From contig JANWHD010000028.1 of the NCBI GenBank assembly GCA_025450585.1, positions 1-64,000 of the forward strand: 64,000 nucleotides of DNA, in the 5' to 3' direction. Below, in pieces: positions 18,109 to 25,920 of this stretch. Both the position numbers and the translations under genes were made by a program. Each line of letters starts with the position of its first letter. Within the stretch, counting starts at the first letter, position 1. A model generated the notes under the pieces. It ran no database searches. It was not told the DNA's origin and saw only the letters and a program-made list of their open reading frames with translations. The DNA comes from Solirubrobacterales bacterium. GTDB taxonomy: Bacteria; Actinomycetota; Thermoleophilia; Solirubrobacterales; 70-9.

Positions 18109-18186
18109 GAGGGGTCGGATGCCCTCTCCCAAAACACTCAAGCGCGGCTCCTGCCGCGCGTTTTGGGAGAGGGCATCCGGCCCCTC
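18109..18186 (+). repeat. Long hairpin repeat family A, copy 3
   Basis: The arms 18109-18134 and 18161-18186 pair over 26 bases with a single G-U type mismatch. The core ACTCA-AGCGCGGC-TCCT-GCCGCGC-GTTTT is identical to copy 2 read on the other strand. The right arm ends six bases from the stop of the reverse gene 18192-18923, so it may also end that transcript. Confidence 0.9.
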
Positions 18187-18191
18187 CCCCA

Positions 18192-18923
18192 CTAATCCTC
18201 GACGACAGTGACCGTGTAGAGGAGGCGGGCGGTTGAGTAGCGGCAGCCGTAGTTGGCGCGGCGGCCTACCTTCTGCTGGGGTTCTCCTTGGCGCACATCA
18301 GTTGCGTCGACGCACATGCCGGGCTCGCGGCTGGCTCGCCAGGCGCTGGTGTCGGGCAGGCCCTGGGCGAAGGCCGGTGCCCAGGTCGGCACGGTGAGGC
18401 CGACGATGTCGCCCTTCTGCACCCGCAGGTTGGCGCCGAACTTGACCGTCTGGCCGAGATAGGGGCTGAGCACCTGGATCGAGCCCTGGGCGCGCAGGTT
18501 GTAGCGGGGCGGGTTGGTTTCCGGGATGCGGCGCAGGATCGCCAGTCGCGCCTCGGGAGGCGTGCCGAAGAAGTTGTTGAAGAAGGACCGCTGGCTGCCG
18601 GTCGGCTCAGCCAAGGTCAGGGTCCAGGACTTCACCTTGCCGTTCTTGCGAACGCGGAAGGGAAGCGAGCCCTGGGCGGTGCTGACCTGGAACCCGGTGA
18701 CGCTGCCGATCGCCTGGCAGGGCGAGTCGGGACAGGAGGGGTCCGGCAACGTGCCGGTGTCGCCTAGGACGACGGTCGTCTTCGACGTGGTCGCCGCCCC
18801 GGCGCTGGAGCCGAGCGTGATTAGGAGCGCCAGCAGGGCCGCAAGCGAGAGGGCAACCGCCACCCGACCGCGAACCACCCCGGCCGACCTGGCGTTGACA
18901 GCTGCGTGCGAAGACCTCGACAT
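18192..18923 (-). CDS. Secreted protein of unknown function
   Basis: A 243-residue protein with an N-terminal signal peptide: basic start, hydrophobic VAVALSLAALLALLITLG, then SSAGAAT as a likely cleavage region. The mature part has four or more Cys (PSCPDSPC near residue 65, MCVDATD and YGCRY near the C-terminus) and repeated beta-strand-like segments, suggesting an extracellular disulfide-bonded beta domain. I recognise no catalytic motif. Similar secreted proteins of unknown role are common in Solirubrobacterales, which is a recollection rather than a search result. Its 3' end abuts the family A hairpin copy 3. Confidence 0.7.
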   Translation of the reverse strand: MSRSSHAAVNARSAGVVRGRVAVALSLAALLALLITLGSSAGAATTSKTTVVLGDTGTLPDPSCPDSPCQAIGSVTGFQVSTAQGSLPFRVRKNGKVKSWTLTLAEPTGSQRSFFNNFFGTPPEARLAILRRIPETNPPRYNLRAQGSIQVLSPYLGQTVKFGANLRVQKGDIVGLTVPTWAPAFAQGLPDTSAWRASREPGMCVDATDVRQGEPQQKVGRRANYGCRYSTARLLYTVTVVED

Positions 18924-19011
18924 GCCCGTGCTCCTCTCGTCGGAAACCTGCTCGTTCCGGCCAGATTAGCCGCGGGAGCGGGAAATCCTGCTAAGCCGGC
19001 ATTGTCCCTGA

Positions 19012-19530
19012 CTACCGGGAACCGCGCGCGTGGCGAAGGGCGACCGCGTAGCGCACGCGATCCACGCCTTCAAAGCCGAGGACGCGGCGGGCGCCGTTGG
19101 TCAGGTCGAAGGCGTTGCCCTCCGTATACGGCCCGCGGTCGATCACCCTCGTGACCAGGTAGCGACCGTGATAGGCGAACTTGAGCGTGGTGCCGCAGGG
19201 AAGCGTCTTGTGGGCGACGCCGACCGTGCCCGGCAAGAGGGTCTGGCCGCAGGCGGTGTTGTTGCCGTAGAGCCCGGGGCCGTACCAGGTGGCGCCGGCG
19301 GAGCGCATCGGGCTGCTGAAGAGGATGCCCTGGCCGCCGGGCACCGTGCCGTCGGAGGCGGCGACGCCGGCCCCACCGGTCATTGCCTGCACTGGGACGG
19401 TGCCGAGTGCCAGGACAGCCAGAGCGCTACCGAGGGCGGCGCGGCGCAGCCGCCGGCCGAGGCGCCCGCTGCATGCGTGGCCCCACCGTGAATGATCTTT
19501 CCGCCCGCGGCGGTTTCTCGCTGCCTTCAT
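19012..19530 (-). CDS. RlpA-like double-psi beta-barrel protein under a c-di-AMP riboswitch
   Basis: A 172-residue exported protein: basic N-terminus, hydrophobic AALGSALAVLALGTVPVQA signal, then an RlpA-like double-psi barrel (about 75-165). Family motifs are ATWYGPGLYGNNTACGQTL, GVAHKTLPCGT with the His, and VIDRGPYTEGNAFDLT with the Asp used by RlpA-type lytic transglycosylases. A role in peptidoglycan trimming or remodelling is therefore likely. The leader upstream matches a ydaO-type riboswitch, and its 3' end (CAAAGAGC) abuts the ATG, so ligand binding could hide the ribosome-binding site. Actinobacterial cell-wall hydrolase genes are known to be controlled by this riboswitch class. Confidence 0.88.
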   Translation of the reverse strand: MKAARNRRGRKDHSRWGHACSGRLGRRLRRAALGSALAVLALGTVPVQAMTGGAGVAASDGTVPGGQGILFSSPMRSAGATWYGPGLYGNNTACGQTLLPGTVGVAHKTLPCGTTLKFAYHGRYLVTRVIDRGPYTEGNAFDLTNGARRVLGFEGVDRVRYAVALRHARGSR

Positions 19531-19540
19531 TGCTCTTTGC

Positions 19541-19690
19541 GACGCTTACGGGGTTAGCTGACGGGCTCGCGCTGAAAGAGCTGCGCTACGCGGCAGGTGC
19601 CGGCGATTCGCCCCAACAAGTGGGTCCCCCGCTCCCCGCGATATGTAGGCGGAGATTCAGCGGAAGTTGGCGGCAGGTTAGCAAACGCTA
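19541..19690 (-). ncRNA. ydaO-type cyclic di-AMP riboswitch
   Basis: Read on the minus strand, the leader contains the hallmark blocks in the right order: CCGCTGAATC, GGGGGACCCACTTGTTGGGG followed by CGAATCGCCGG, GCGTAGCGCAGCTCTTTC, and GAGCCCGTCAGCTAACCCC then GTAAGCGTCG. These are the conserved elements of the c-di-AMP-sensing ydaO/yuaA class. The 5' boundary is approximate. It lies directly ahead of the RlpA-like gene on the same strand. In this class ligand binding usually turns the gene off; I infer the same here. Confidence 0.92.
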
Positions 19691-19715
19691 AGACATGAAA
19701 CCGTGTCGAAATTGG

Positions 19716-19741
19716 GAAAGGCCCCCTTGCGGGGGCCTTTC
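19716..19741 (-). terminator. Intrinsic terminator of rnpB
   Basis: GAAAGGCCCCC-TTGC-GGGGGCCTTTC forms an 11-bp perfect stem with a four-base loop. On the minus strand it directly follows the RNase P RNA 3' end and leads into CCAATTT. It separates rnpB from the riboswitch-led RlpA-like gene downstream. Confidence 0.85.
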
Positions 19742-20113
19742 CGTCAGCGGGCCTGTAAGCCGGATCCTGTCGTGAGCGACCATCTGTCTCCCGGAGCCGG
19801 AGCCCCGGGGGGCCGCCGAAGCGGCCCTGCGGCCTACCTGGACCTCGCCGGGCAGGGTCGACGGTCCTGCTTGGCCTTGCACCGGGCGGGGTTTGCCTGG
19901 CCGCCGCGTCACCGCGACGCCGGTGCGCTCTTACCGCACCATTTCACCTTTGCCTGTACGCGACTCACGTGTGGCCGCGCCATCGGCCGTGTATTTCTGT
20001 GGCACTGTCCCGCGGGTTTCCCCGGGTGGGCGTTACCCACCGCCTCGCCCTGTGGTGTCCGGACTTTCCTCGAGGGGTTTTCTCTCCCCCCGCAGTCGCT
20101 CGGCCCGCCCATC
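19742..20113 (-). ncRNA. rnpB: RNase P RNA, bacterial class A
   Basis: On the minus strand this begins GGGCGGGCCGAGCGACTGCG and soon shows GAGGAAAGTCCGGACACC, the conserved 5' core. Further blocks are CAGTGCCACAGAAATACACG, GGTAAGAGCGCACCGG and, at the 3' end, AGGATCCGGCTTACAGGCCC. The 5' GGCGGGCC pairs with the 3' GGCCCGCT to close P1. Length is about 370 nt. The ends are set by the P1 pairing and may be off by a few bases. Protein-coding frames across this region are artefacts. Confidence 0.95.
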
Positions 20114-20202
20114 GATGGTAGCGCGCAGCCTTTGGCTCGCCTGGCGATCGAGGATCGTGGGTGCCCCAACCCGGAAAATCCTTCGACGAATATCCTCAGC
20201 GG

Positions 20203-21033
20203 ATGCCGACGGCGGTCGTCACCGGAGCGGGAGGCGGCCTCGGCCGCGCGATCGCCCTCGAGCTTGCCGGTCGCGGCTACCTGGTCCACGTCACCGACGT
20301 CGACGCCGACGCGGCGGCCCGGGTCGCCGCCGAGACCGGCAGCGGGACCCGCTCCTCGGGCCTCGACGTCCGCGACGAAGCCGCCTGCCGGGCGATCGCC
20401 GCCGAGGCCGCGAGAAGCCATGGCTCGCTCGACCTCTGGGTCAACAACGCCGGCGTCCTTATGACCGGGGATGCCTGGACCCAGGACGAGGCGACCCGCA
20501 GGACGATGATCGAGGTCAACACCCTGGGAACGATGAACGGCACGATCGCCGCGCTGGAGCCGATGCGGGCCGCGGGCCGCGGTCACGTGATCAACGTGAT
20601 CTCGCTGGCCGGCATCGTCGCCGCGCCGGGAGAGGTCAACTACGCGGCCAGCAAGCACGCAGCGATGGCCTTCACCCTGGGCACCCTTTTCGACCTGCGC
20701 CGCGCCGGCATCGAGGGGATCGAGCTCTCCGCGGTCTGCCCCGACGGCGCCTGGACGCCGATGCTGGAAGACAAGCTCGACGACCCCGACGCGGCCGGCT
20801 CCTTCTCGGGCAAGCTGCTGAGGCCCGAGCAGGTCGCGGCCGCGGTCGGCAAGCTGACCGAGCGACCGAGGCCGATCCTGATCCTGCCCCGCTGGCGCGG
20901 CCTGCAGCTCCGTCTCCTCGACCTCTTCCCCCGCCTCACCCTGCGCCTGCTGCCGCTGGCGATGAGCGACGCGAGGCGGAAACAGAGGCGTTACAAGAAG
21001 CTGATCGAAGCCGGCCGCTGGCCGAAGAGCTAG
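20203..21033 (+). CDS. Short-chain dehydrogenase/reductase
   Basis: A 276-residue classical SDR, cytoplasmic. The cofactor loop is TGAGGGLG, the Asp in VTDVDADAA suggests NAD(H) preference, NNAG follows, and the catalytic Tyr-Lys pair is in NYAASK with Ser in VISLAG. After the Rossmann core there is a longer basic, hydrophobic C-terminal tail (about 235-276) seen in SDRs that associate with membranes. The ATG at 20203 is preferred; the in-frame GTG at 20161 would add 14 residues before a typical MPTAVVTGAGG start. The substrate is unknown. It converges with lexA, and the stop codons overlap (21030-21033). Confidence 0.87.
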   Translation: MPTAVVTGAGGGLGRAIALELAGRGYLVHVTDVDADAAARVAAETGSGTRSSGLDVRDEAACRAIAAEAARSHGSLDLWVNNAGVLMTGDAWTQDEATRRTMIEVNTLGTMNGTIAALEPMRAAGRGHVINVISLAGIVAAPGEVNYAASKHAAMAFTLGTLFDLRRAGIEGIELSAVCPDGAWTPMLEDKLDDPDAAGSFSGKLLRPEQVAAAVGKLTERPRPILILPRWRGLQLRLLDLFPRLTLRLLPLAMSDARRKQRRYKKLIEAGRWPKS

Positions 21034-21641
21034 ATCTTTCGGAAGACGCCGATGACCTTTCCGAGGACCGTGGCCTCGGTGGTGCGGATCGGCTCCATCG
21101 TCTTGTTCTCGGGCTGGAGGCGGATGTGGTCGGCTTCTCGGAAGAAGCGCTTGACCGTGGCCTCTTCGCCGATCAGGGCGACGACGATCTCGCCGTTGAC
21201 GGCATCGCTGGCCGGGCGCACGACGACGTAGTCGCCCTCGAAGATGCCCGCTTCCACCATGCTCTCGCCGCGCACGTTGAGGATGTAGTCGCCGTCCTCA
21301 CCGCCGATCACGTCGGGGACCTCGATGTATTCCTCGACGTTCTCCTCGGCGAGGATCGGCTCACCGGCCGCGACCTGACCGACCAGCGGCAGCCCGCTCT
21401 CCGGCCGGATCGTCCGCTTCGCCTTGTCGAAAAGCAGCTCGATCGCCCGCGGTTTGGAGGGGTCGCGCCTCAGCAGCCCGATCTTCTCCAGGTTGGCCAG
21501 GTGCGCGTGCACGGTCGAGGACGAGTGCAGCCCAACGGCTTTCCCGATCTCCCGCACGGTCGGCGGGTACCCGGTCTTGGCCGCGTACTTGCGGATGAAG
21601 TCGAAGATCTCCTTCTGCCTCTTGGTCAGATCCAGCTCCAC
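21030..21641 (-). CDS. lexA: LexA repressor
   Basis: A 203-residue SOS repressor. The N-terminal winged-helix (1-70) has TVREIGKAVGLHSSSTVHAHL; the C-terminal S24 protease domain has the A92-G93 cleavage site in QVAAGEP, Ser127 in RGESM and Lys164 in TVKRF. All residues for RecA-stimulated self-cleavage are present. The GTG at 21641 is chosen because GGAGAGGAG lies five bases upstream of it; an ATG 27 bp earlier lacks such a site. A perfect-half SOS box 44 bp upstream indicates autoregulation. Confidence 0.96.
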   Translation of the reverse strand: MELDLTKRQKEIFDFIRKYAAKTGYPPTVREIGKAVGLHSSSTVHAHLANLEKIGLLRRDPSKPRAIELLFDKAKRTIRPESGLPLVGQVAAGEPILAEENVEEYIEVPDVIGGEDGDYILNVRGESMVEAGIFEGDYVVVRPASDAVNGEIVVALIGEEATVKRFFREADHIRLQPENKTMEPIRTTEATVLGKVIGVFRKI

Positions 21642-21684
21642 GCCAACTCCTCTCCCAGGTCCCCACATCGAGTCTCAAATCGTT

Positions 21685-21698
21685 CGAACATCTGTTCG
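21685..21698. promoter_or_regulatory. SOS box (LexA binding site) of lexA
   Basis: CGAACATCTGTTCG matches the Gram-positive/actinobacterial LexA site pattern CGAAC-N4-GTTCG. It is in the lexA promoter region, 44 bp from the chosen start and between lexA and tRNA-Leu. Confidence 0.9.
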
Positions 21699-21776
21699 CA
21701 AGCGTACCGGGCGTCCCGGATCCCCGCAACCGGAGACGCCTCTCGGACGCAAACATCTAGAATCGACGCCCCTCGA

Positions 21777-21862
21777 GCGGCTGTGGCGGAACTGGTAGAC
21801 GCGCAAGGTTGAGGGCCTTGTGCCCCTTACGGGGCGTGATGGTTCGACTCCATTCAGCCGCA
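21777..21862 (+). tRNA. tRNA-Leu (anticodon GAG)
   Basis: The acceptor stem GCGGCTG (21777-21783) pairs with CAGCCGC (21855-21861), with discriminator A at 21862. The anticodon stem CAAGG/CCTTG holds the loop TTGAGGG, giving anticodon GAG. A long variable arm (CCCCTTACGGGG) and GGTTCGACTCC T-arm confirm a class II leucine tRNA of 86 nt. CCA is not encoded. A TAGAAT -10-like box is at 21758-21763. The 3' part is duplicated at 36482, marking an integration site. Confidence 0.97.
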
Positions 21863-21869
21863 CTCGGAA
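21835..21869 (+). repeat. Left attachment repeat (attL) in tRNA-Leu
   Basis: The 35 bases from CGTGATGGTTCG to GCCGCACTCGGAA, covering the T-arm and 3' acceptor strand, recur without change at 36482-36516 in the same orientation. Weaker similarity continues on both sides, including the terminator. This is the usual footprint of tyrosine-recombinase integration into a tRNA 3' end. Confidence 0.85.
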
Positions 21870-21890
21870 ACCCCCGCAAATCGGGGGTTT
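21868..21890 (+). terminator. Terminator after tRNA-Leu
   Basis: AAACCCCCG-CAAAT-CGGGGGTTT is a nine-pair hairpin beginning six bases after the tRNA. A similar hairpin follows the right-hand repeat at 36515-36536 with one or two base changes. Confidence 0.85.
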
Positions 21891-22032
21891 CTGCGTTGCA
21901 GAGCGCTTGAGTCAAGAAGCGACCAGCACGTCTCGTGCGCCAGTCCGTGCGCCAGTTAGGCACGGCTCCTGCAACGCCGCGGCGTCGACCATCCCGGGGC
22001 GTAGGAGCTGCGTTTAGGGTTTCGTTTGGCCC

Positions 22033-23715
22033 ATGTCCGAGAACGATGAATGGACCCCGCGGGAAAGCGAGTGGAAGGACCCACCGAAATGCCGAGCTGA
22101 CAGCCAGAGCGGTTGCGGCGCGCGCGCGGCTGCAGATGGTCTGTGCCTGCGGCATCTGCCGCGATCTCAGCGCAAGGCGGCAATGTTCCATCTCCTTGCT
22201 GCTGATGTCGTCGACCTCCGGGGTCTGTCGATCGATGCGCAGGTCTGGTCCGAATTGGTGAAAGGCTTGGAGCAGGTCGCCTTTGACGACCAGAAGCGTC
22301 AACAAATATGGCTGACCGGTGCGACCTTCGAAGTTCCGGCGTACTTCTACGGCTGGCGGTTCTGTGGCGGCGTGAAGTTCGATGGAGCATGCTTCGGGCA
22401 GGGAGCGAACTTCCTCGCCGTGGTATTCGAGAATGACGCCGACTTCACCAATGCCCGATTTATCTCTAGCACCGAGGAGACCGGCGACCCAAGGGACAAC
22501 TTCAGCGATCTGAGCGCCGAGTTCGAGACGGCGATCTTCAAGAGCTCAGTCAGCTTCAACAACGCCGAATTCGACGACGAAGCCCGCTTCTACGAGGTCG
22601 AGTTCCAGGCCCAGGTGGACTTTCGCGAGACTCGGTTCAAGGGCCAGGTGTCGCTTCAAGAGACCCAGTGGCGCGAGCCACAGCGTCGTTTCGGCCCCTT
22701 CCGATTGGATGGTGAGCTGAACCTGCGCTTGGCCTCCTTCGAGGGCGATCTCCTGCTCGAGGTCGAGGGTGGGAGCGTGATCCTAGATGACACCCGGTTC
22801 GGCGACTCGCTCACAATCCGCGCCCGAAGGACGACCTTGACGCTCGAGCACCTCGATCTGACCCGTCCCGCCCTCGTCGCACTGGCCCCGGATTCCCGAG
22901 CCGACAGCCACGGCGTGCCAGACATCGCCACGGTGGTGGATTTCAGCGCCGACCTCGATGAGAGCGTGCTGCCGAAGATCCTCTCGTTGCGGGACTCCAA
23001 CGTCCTCGGCCTAACGATCGCCAACGCCGACCTGCGCGGCTGTCTGTTTCAGGGCGTCCGAAACATCGACCGCCTCAGCATCGAAGGCTACGCGCCCTTT
23101 GCCAGCGCCCCGAAGCACCGCAGCAGCCGCCGCATCGTCTTCGAGGAGATCGAGTGGCGGGTGGCCCATGCCGGGCGAGCGCGATCGGGGCCAACTCGCT
23201 GGCTCGGGGCCCGCGCGGCACCGGCCTGGCGCGCGGCACGACCAGCGCAGCGAGCTGGCGCGGAGGTCGAGGTTCAGCCCGACCAGCTAGCCCGGATCTA
23301 CCGCGGCCTGCGAAAGTCCCTCGAGGAATCAAAGGACTACGCTGGCGCCTCGGATCTCTACTACGGCGAGATGGAGATGAAGCTACGTACGGACTCGACC
23401 CCGCCGGCGGACCGGGCGATAATCGCCGTCTATTGGGCGCTGTCGGGATATGGCCTCAGGGCCAGCCGCTCGTTGCTCGCGCTCGCATTGGTCTTGGCGG
23501 TCTTCTCCGCGCTCTTCGCAACCGTCGGCTTTGCCAGCAATGAGTCGTTGCTGGACGGGCTGCTGCATAGCACCCGCACCGCCGCCCTCTTTCCACTAGG
23601 GGACGACATAGAGCTCACCCAAGCTGGGCAGGCATTCCAAATCATCCTGCGTGTGGCCGGGCCCGTTCTAATCGGCCTAAGTGCACTCGCCCTGCGAACG
23701 CGAATCAAGCGCTAG
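22033..23715 (+). CDS. Pentapeptide-repeat-like membrane protein
   Basis: A 560-residue protein. A short N-terminal Cys-containing segment (CRADSQSGCGARAAADGLCLRH) is followed, about 85-215, by strand-like repeats such as ADFTNARF, VSFNNAEF, VDFRETRF and LNLRLASFEGD, the A(D/N)F-type spacing of pentapeptide beta-helices. The repeats resume at 325-350. A Pro/Ala/Arg-rich stretch (about 385-415) and a helical region precede two C-terminal TM helices (about 475-495 and 540-556). The architecture, beta-helix plus a channel-like two-TM end, occurs in actinobacterial accessory regions; the function is unknown. It is the first gene inside the island, read away from the tRNA. Confidence 0.65.
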   Translation: MSENDEWTPRESEWKDPPKCRADSQSGCGARAAADGLCLRHLPRSQRKAAMFHLLAADVVDLRGLSIDAQVWSELVKGLEQVAFDDQKRQQIWLTGATFEVPAYFYGWRFCGGVKFDGACFGQGANFLAVVFENDADFTNARFISSTEETGDPRDNFSDLSAEFETAIFKSSVSFNNAEFDDEARFYEVEFQAQVDFRETRFKGQVSLQETQWREPQRRFGPFRLDGELNLRLASFEGDLLLEVEGGSVILDDTRFGDSLTIRARRTTLTLEHLDLTRPALVALAPDSRADSHGVPDIATVVDFSADLDESVLPKILSLRDSNVLGLTIANADLRGCLFQGVRNIDRLSIEGYAPFASAPKHRSSRRIVFEEIEWRVAHAGRARSGPTRWLGARAAPAWRAARPAQRAGAEVEVQPDQLARIYRGLRKSLEESKDYAGASDLYYGEMEMKLRTDSTPPADRAIIAVYWALSGYGLRASRSLLALALVLAVFSALFATVGFASNESLLDGLLHSTRTAALFPLGDDIELTQAGQAFQIILRVAGPVLIGLSALALRTRIKR

Positions 23716-23951
23716 TCGGGCCGGCCTGCCCCCGGCCGATCACCGGGATCCATGCGTCCCAACTTGAACATCTTCGTTCCGCAATCCGGGCAGGTACCTG
23801 AAACGGCCCGATGTCCATTCTTGAGCGTGACTTCGACGGCGTCCTTCATCGCCACCTTCTTTCGCTCCTTCACGCAATAGCCCTGTGGCACAGACATCTC
23901 GACCCCATTAATTAGTCCACCGGTGAGCGGATCGTAGTCTTTCGCCTCCAA
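23712..23951 (-). CDS. Small zinc-ribbon-like protein (DUF5679-type), one cysteine lost
   Basis: A 79-residue protein whose middle reads YCVKERKKVAMKDAVEVTLKNG then GTCPDCGTKMFKLG. This matches small DUF5679 proteins, which normally have two CxxC knuckles. Here the first is CVKE, so one zinc ligand is replaced by Glu and metal binding may be altered. It overlaps the pentapeptide-like gene by four bases on the opposite strand and overlaps the 5'-proximal integrase remnant on its own strand. Function unknown; family call from memory. Confidence 0.6.
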   Translation of the reverse strand: MEAKDYDPLTGGLINGVEMSVPQGYCVKERKKVAMKDAVEVTLKNGHRAVSGTCPDCGTKMFKLGRMDPGDRPGAGRPD

Positions 23952-24555
23952 TGGGCGCGCTCTTAGCCCTCGGCGTGCCGGCGACTGCCGAATGTCGCGC
24001 AGCAGTATTCGCTGGCTTGGCCAAGCCGGTCGCGGATTTCATCCGCATGCCGCGTGGGCTTTTCTGACCGCGTGGAACCTCCGGTATTAGGGGCTTCTTC
24101 ACGGACCTCGTTGTTCGCAATACCTTGGTAGACCTAGCTTGAGGCCCTAACCGGTCCATGTGGGCGTCAACCAACTCGCGTGCCTGCTCCCGCGCACCCG
24201 GCATCAGGTGGCCATAGCGAGAGAAGGTCTCCTCGATGGTTGCATGGCCCATGAACTCCTGAATGGCCTTCGGGTTGACCCCGGCGTCGATCAGCAGCGA
24301 CGCGAAGGTGTGGCGACACTCGTGGAACGTGAGCGACGGAAGAAAGTCGGGGTTCCGCCCCTCCCGCTCCGCTTCCTCCCGCTCGCGCTCATTGACCGCC
24401 GCCCAGGCGCGCTTGGCCGGGTCTGCGATGGCCTTCGGGGCAAAGGGTTCGTCCGGCGTGCGCCGAACACCAGGCCTGAGCCGGTTCCGAGCGCACGCGC
24501 CTCGACCATTAAGCCAGGGTCCCGTCCGGAGCCAGCCATTCATGGCGAAGTTCAC
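23908..24555 (-). pseudogene. Tyrosine recombinase (phage-type integrase), C-terminal remnant
   Basis: The open frame encodes 215 residues but only the C-terminal catalytic part of an integrase: HECRHTFASLLIDAGVNPKA, then MGHATIEETFSRYGHLMPG. HECRH supplies the HxxR pair, MGH the second His, and RYGH the nucleophilic Tyr. The N-terminal DNA-binding and core domains, including the first Arg, are missing. The first about 25 residues read through the 3' end of the VapC gene and do not look like integrase, so the true remnant probably begins near 24490. Replacement of the 5' part by the VapBC module is the simplest explanation. It was likely the enzyme that inserted this island at tRNA-Leu. Confidence 0.8.
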
Positions 24556-24958
24556 TGACTCCCGCGATCCGCTCGTAGTCGCGGTCGTAGTGGATCAGGG
24601 CCACACCGGCCTCCTCAGCCGTACTGGCGAGGAGGAGGTCCGCCGGCGGAACGCGGCGATGATCGCCATTAGTCGCCAATTCCAATTGAGTTCCCCTCGC
24701 GCGGGACCACAGCTCGCCTGACATCGGGATCGCCTCGAAAGCGGCGAGGCGGTCGGCGACCTCGCGAGCGCGCCGCTCATTTGGGGCAAGGCGCGTCAAC
24801 TCGAGGATCACCAGGTCGCATACCAGGACAAGACCTGTTTCGACGGCCTCGTTGAACCAGCTCGCCAACTCTGGAAATCGGCGATCGCGCACCCAGGCCC
24901 AGGCGCCGGTATCGAAGAGCGCCGGTCGATCGAGTTGAGGCACCTCCAGCTCAGCCAC
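24509..24958 (-). CDS. VapC-type PIN-domain ribonuclease toxin
   Basis: A 149-residue PIN-domain protein. The acidic quartet is complete: D16 in FDTGAW, E53 in ILELTR, D107 in PPADLLLAST and D125 in IHYDRDYERI. Such toxins cleave RNA, often initiator or elongator tRNAs, when the antitoxin is degraded. The GTG start at 24958 is five bases after the stop of the antitoxin gene, so the two form one transcript. Its 3' end borders the decayed integrase. Confidence 0.9.
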   Translation of the reverse strand: MAELEVPQLDRPALFDTGAWAWVRDRRFPELASWFNEAVETGLVLVCDLVILELTRLAPNERRAREVADRLAAFEAIPMSGELWSRARGTQLELATNGDHRRVPPADLLLASTAEEAGVALIHYDRDYERIAGVSELRHEWLAPDGTLA

Positions 24959-24963
24959 GCCAC

Positions 24964-25170
24964 TCAGTCGCGCTCGCGGCCGGCGGCAACTTCCTGCGGC
25001 GTGCCATCTACATCTCGGACGACGTCGAACCCCTTCAGCACGCGACGCCTTGCGGCATCCCGCAGCGCTGCGTTGACCGTCTCGCTAAGGCCGTTAGTGC
25101 CCAACTCACGGCGCGCGGCGTCGAGGGCATGCTCATCCACATCAACCGTGGTGCGTGTCATGTGCATCAT
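24964..25170 (-). CDS. VapB-type ribbon-helix-helix antitoxin
   Basis: A 68-residue protein beginning MMHMTRTTVDVDEHALDAAR, with LSETVNAALRDAARR as the second helix, the ribbon-helix-helix pattern of VapB antitoxins. The C-terminal tail should wrap the toxin. Three possible starts (ATG, ATG, ATG within four codons) leave the N-terminus uncertain by up to three residues. It is immediately upstream of VapC, the usual order, and the complex normally represses its own promoter in the 168-bp gap to 25338, where I see no other gene. Confidence 0.88.
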   Translation of the reverse strand: MMHMTRTTVDVDEHALDAARRELGTNGLSETVNAALRDAARRRVLKGFDVVRDVDGTPQEVAAGRERD

Positions 25171-25338
25171 CGTAGAGCATCATCGTGGCGGTGCCGAAGA
25201 AACGTCGTCTCGAGATCGGTAAGGTCAACGCTTCAGGGTTTCGGTCCTACTGGTACTGAACCTCACAGGGGCTCTCGCGGAGTCAGACCGCTCGACGCGG
25301 GTTCGTGCGGGTCATAACGCTCAGACGGCCTCCCGGAC

Positions 25339-25827
25339 ATGGACGACGAGATCAAGACGTACGCTGCGGAGCTGCTCAAAGAGACGCGAGAGGAGATCGT
25401 TCGCGCCGATACCAAGGCCGCGATCCTCTTCACCGCCTTCGGGATTGTGGTCGCCGCGGTGCTGGCAGGCCTGATCGCCGGCGATTGGAGCCCTGAGGAT
25501 CTCGATCGAGCCGCCACGGTCGTGTTCTGGGTAGGTAGCGGCTGCGCATTCATGTCCTTCCTGGCTCTCGGGTATGCGCTCTGGCCTCGCATGAAACACA
25601 AGAAGGCCGAAGACCCGGCCGGCCACTACCTACATATCCACACGTATGACGATCTGAACGCCTTGCGGACGGCTCTGAGGCAGAGTGCCGAATCCAGCGG
25701 TCGCACCGTCGAGCAGCTCAAGGTCACGAGCGACATCGCCTGGAGCAAGTTCGTGGGTATCAGACTTGCGATGCTCCTGTATGGATTCGGCATCGCGGCG
25801 TGTGGTGGCGCGGTCATTTTTGGCTAG
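25339..25827 (+). CDS. Pycsar effector-like (PycTM-type) membrane protein
   Basis: A 162-residue protein with an N-terminal helix (AAELLKETREEIVRADTKAA), TM helices at about 28-48 and 60-83, a cytoplasmic helical stretch with DDLNALRTALRQSAESSGRT, and a final TM at about 139-161. This layout, including the acidic helix before the first TM and the middle soluble region, resembles the membrane effector of Pycsar anti-phage systems. There a cyclic pyrimidine nucleotide triggers membrane damage. In known systems the cyclase gene is adjacent; here it is not. The nearest class III cyclase domain is in the gene at 29720, 3.9 kb away. The family call is from pattern recall and needs a profile search. 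Confidence 0.55.
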   Translation: MDDEIKTYAAELLKETREEIVRADTKAAILFTAFGIVVAAVLAGLIAGDWSPEDLDRAATVVFWVGSGCAFMSFLALGYALWPRMKHKKAEDPAGHYLHIHTYDDLNALRTALRQSAESSGRTVEQLKVTSDIAWSKFVGIRLAMLLYGFGIAACGGAVIFG

Positions 25828-25920
25828 ATCTTCTGTCGGCCAAACCACACGGGCTGACGGGACAGGACCTCGATGGCGAGCTTCAGACGCTCCCGCCGCG
25901 CCAACGGCGAAGGGGCAAGG

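Noticed and set aside
19703..21812. Overlapping plus-strand open frames over 19703-20464 and 19893-21812
   Set aside because: The first part covers RNase P RNA on the other strand and the rest shadows the SDR and lexA genes; neither translation has family features.
25339..25827. Calling a complete canonical Pycsar system
   Set aside because: The known systems have a soluble cyclase gene next to the effector; here the neighbours are an unrelated propeller gene and a distant membrane-bound cyclase.
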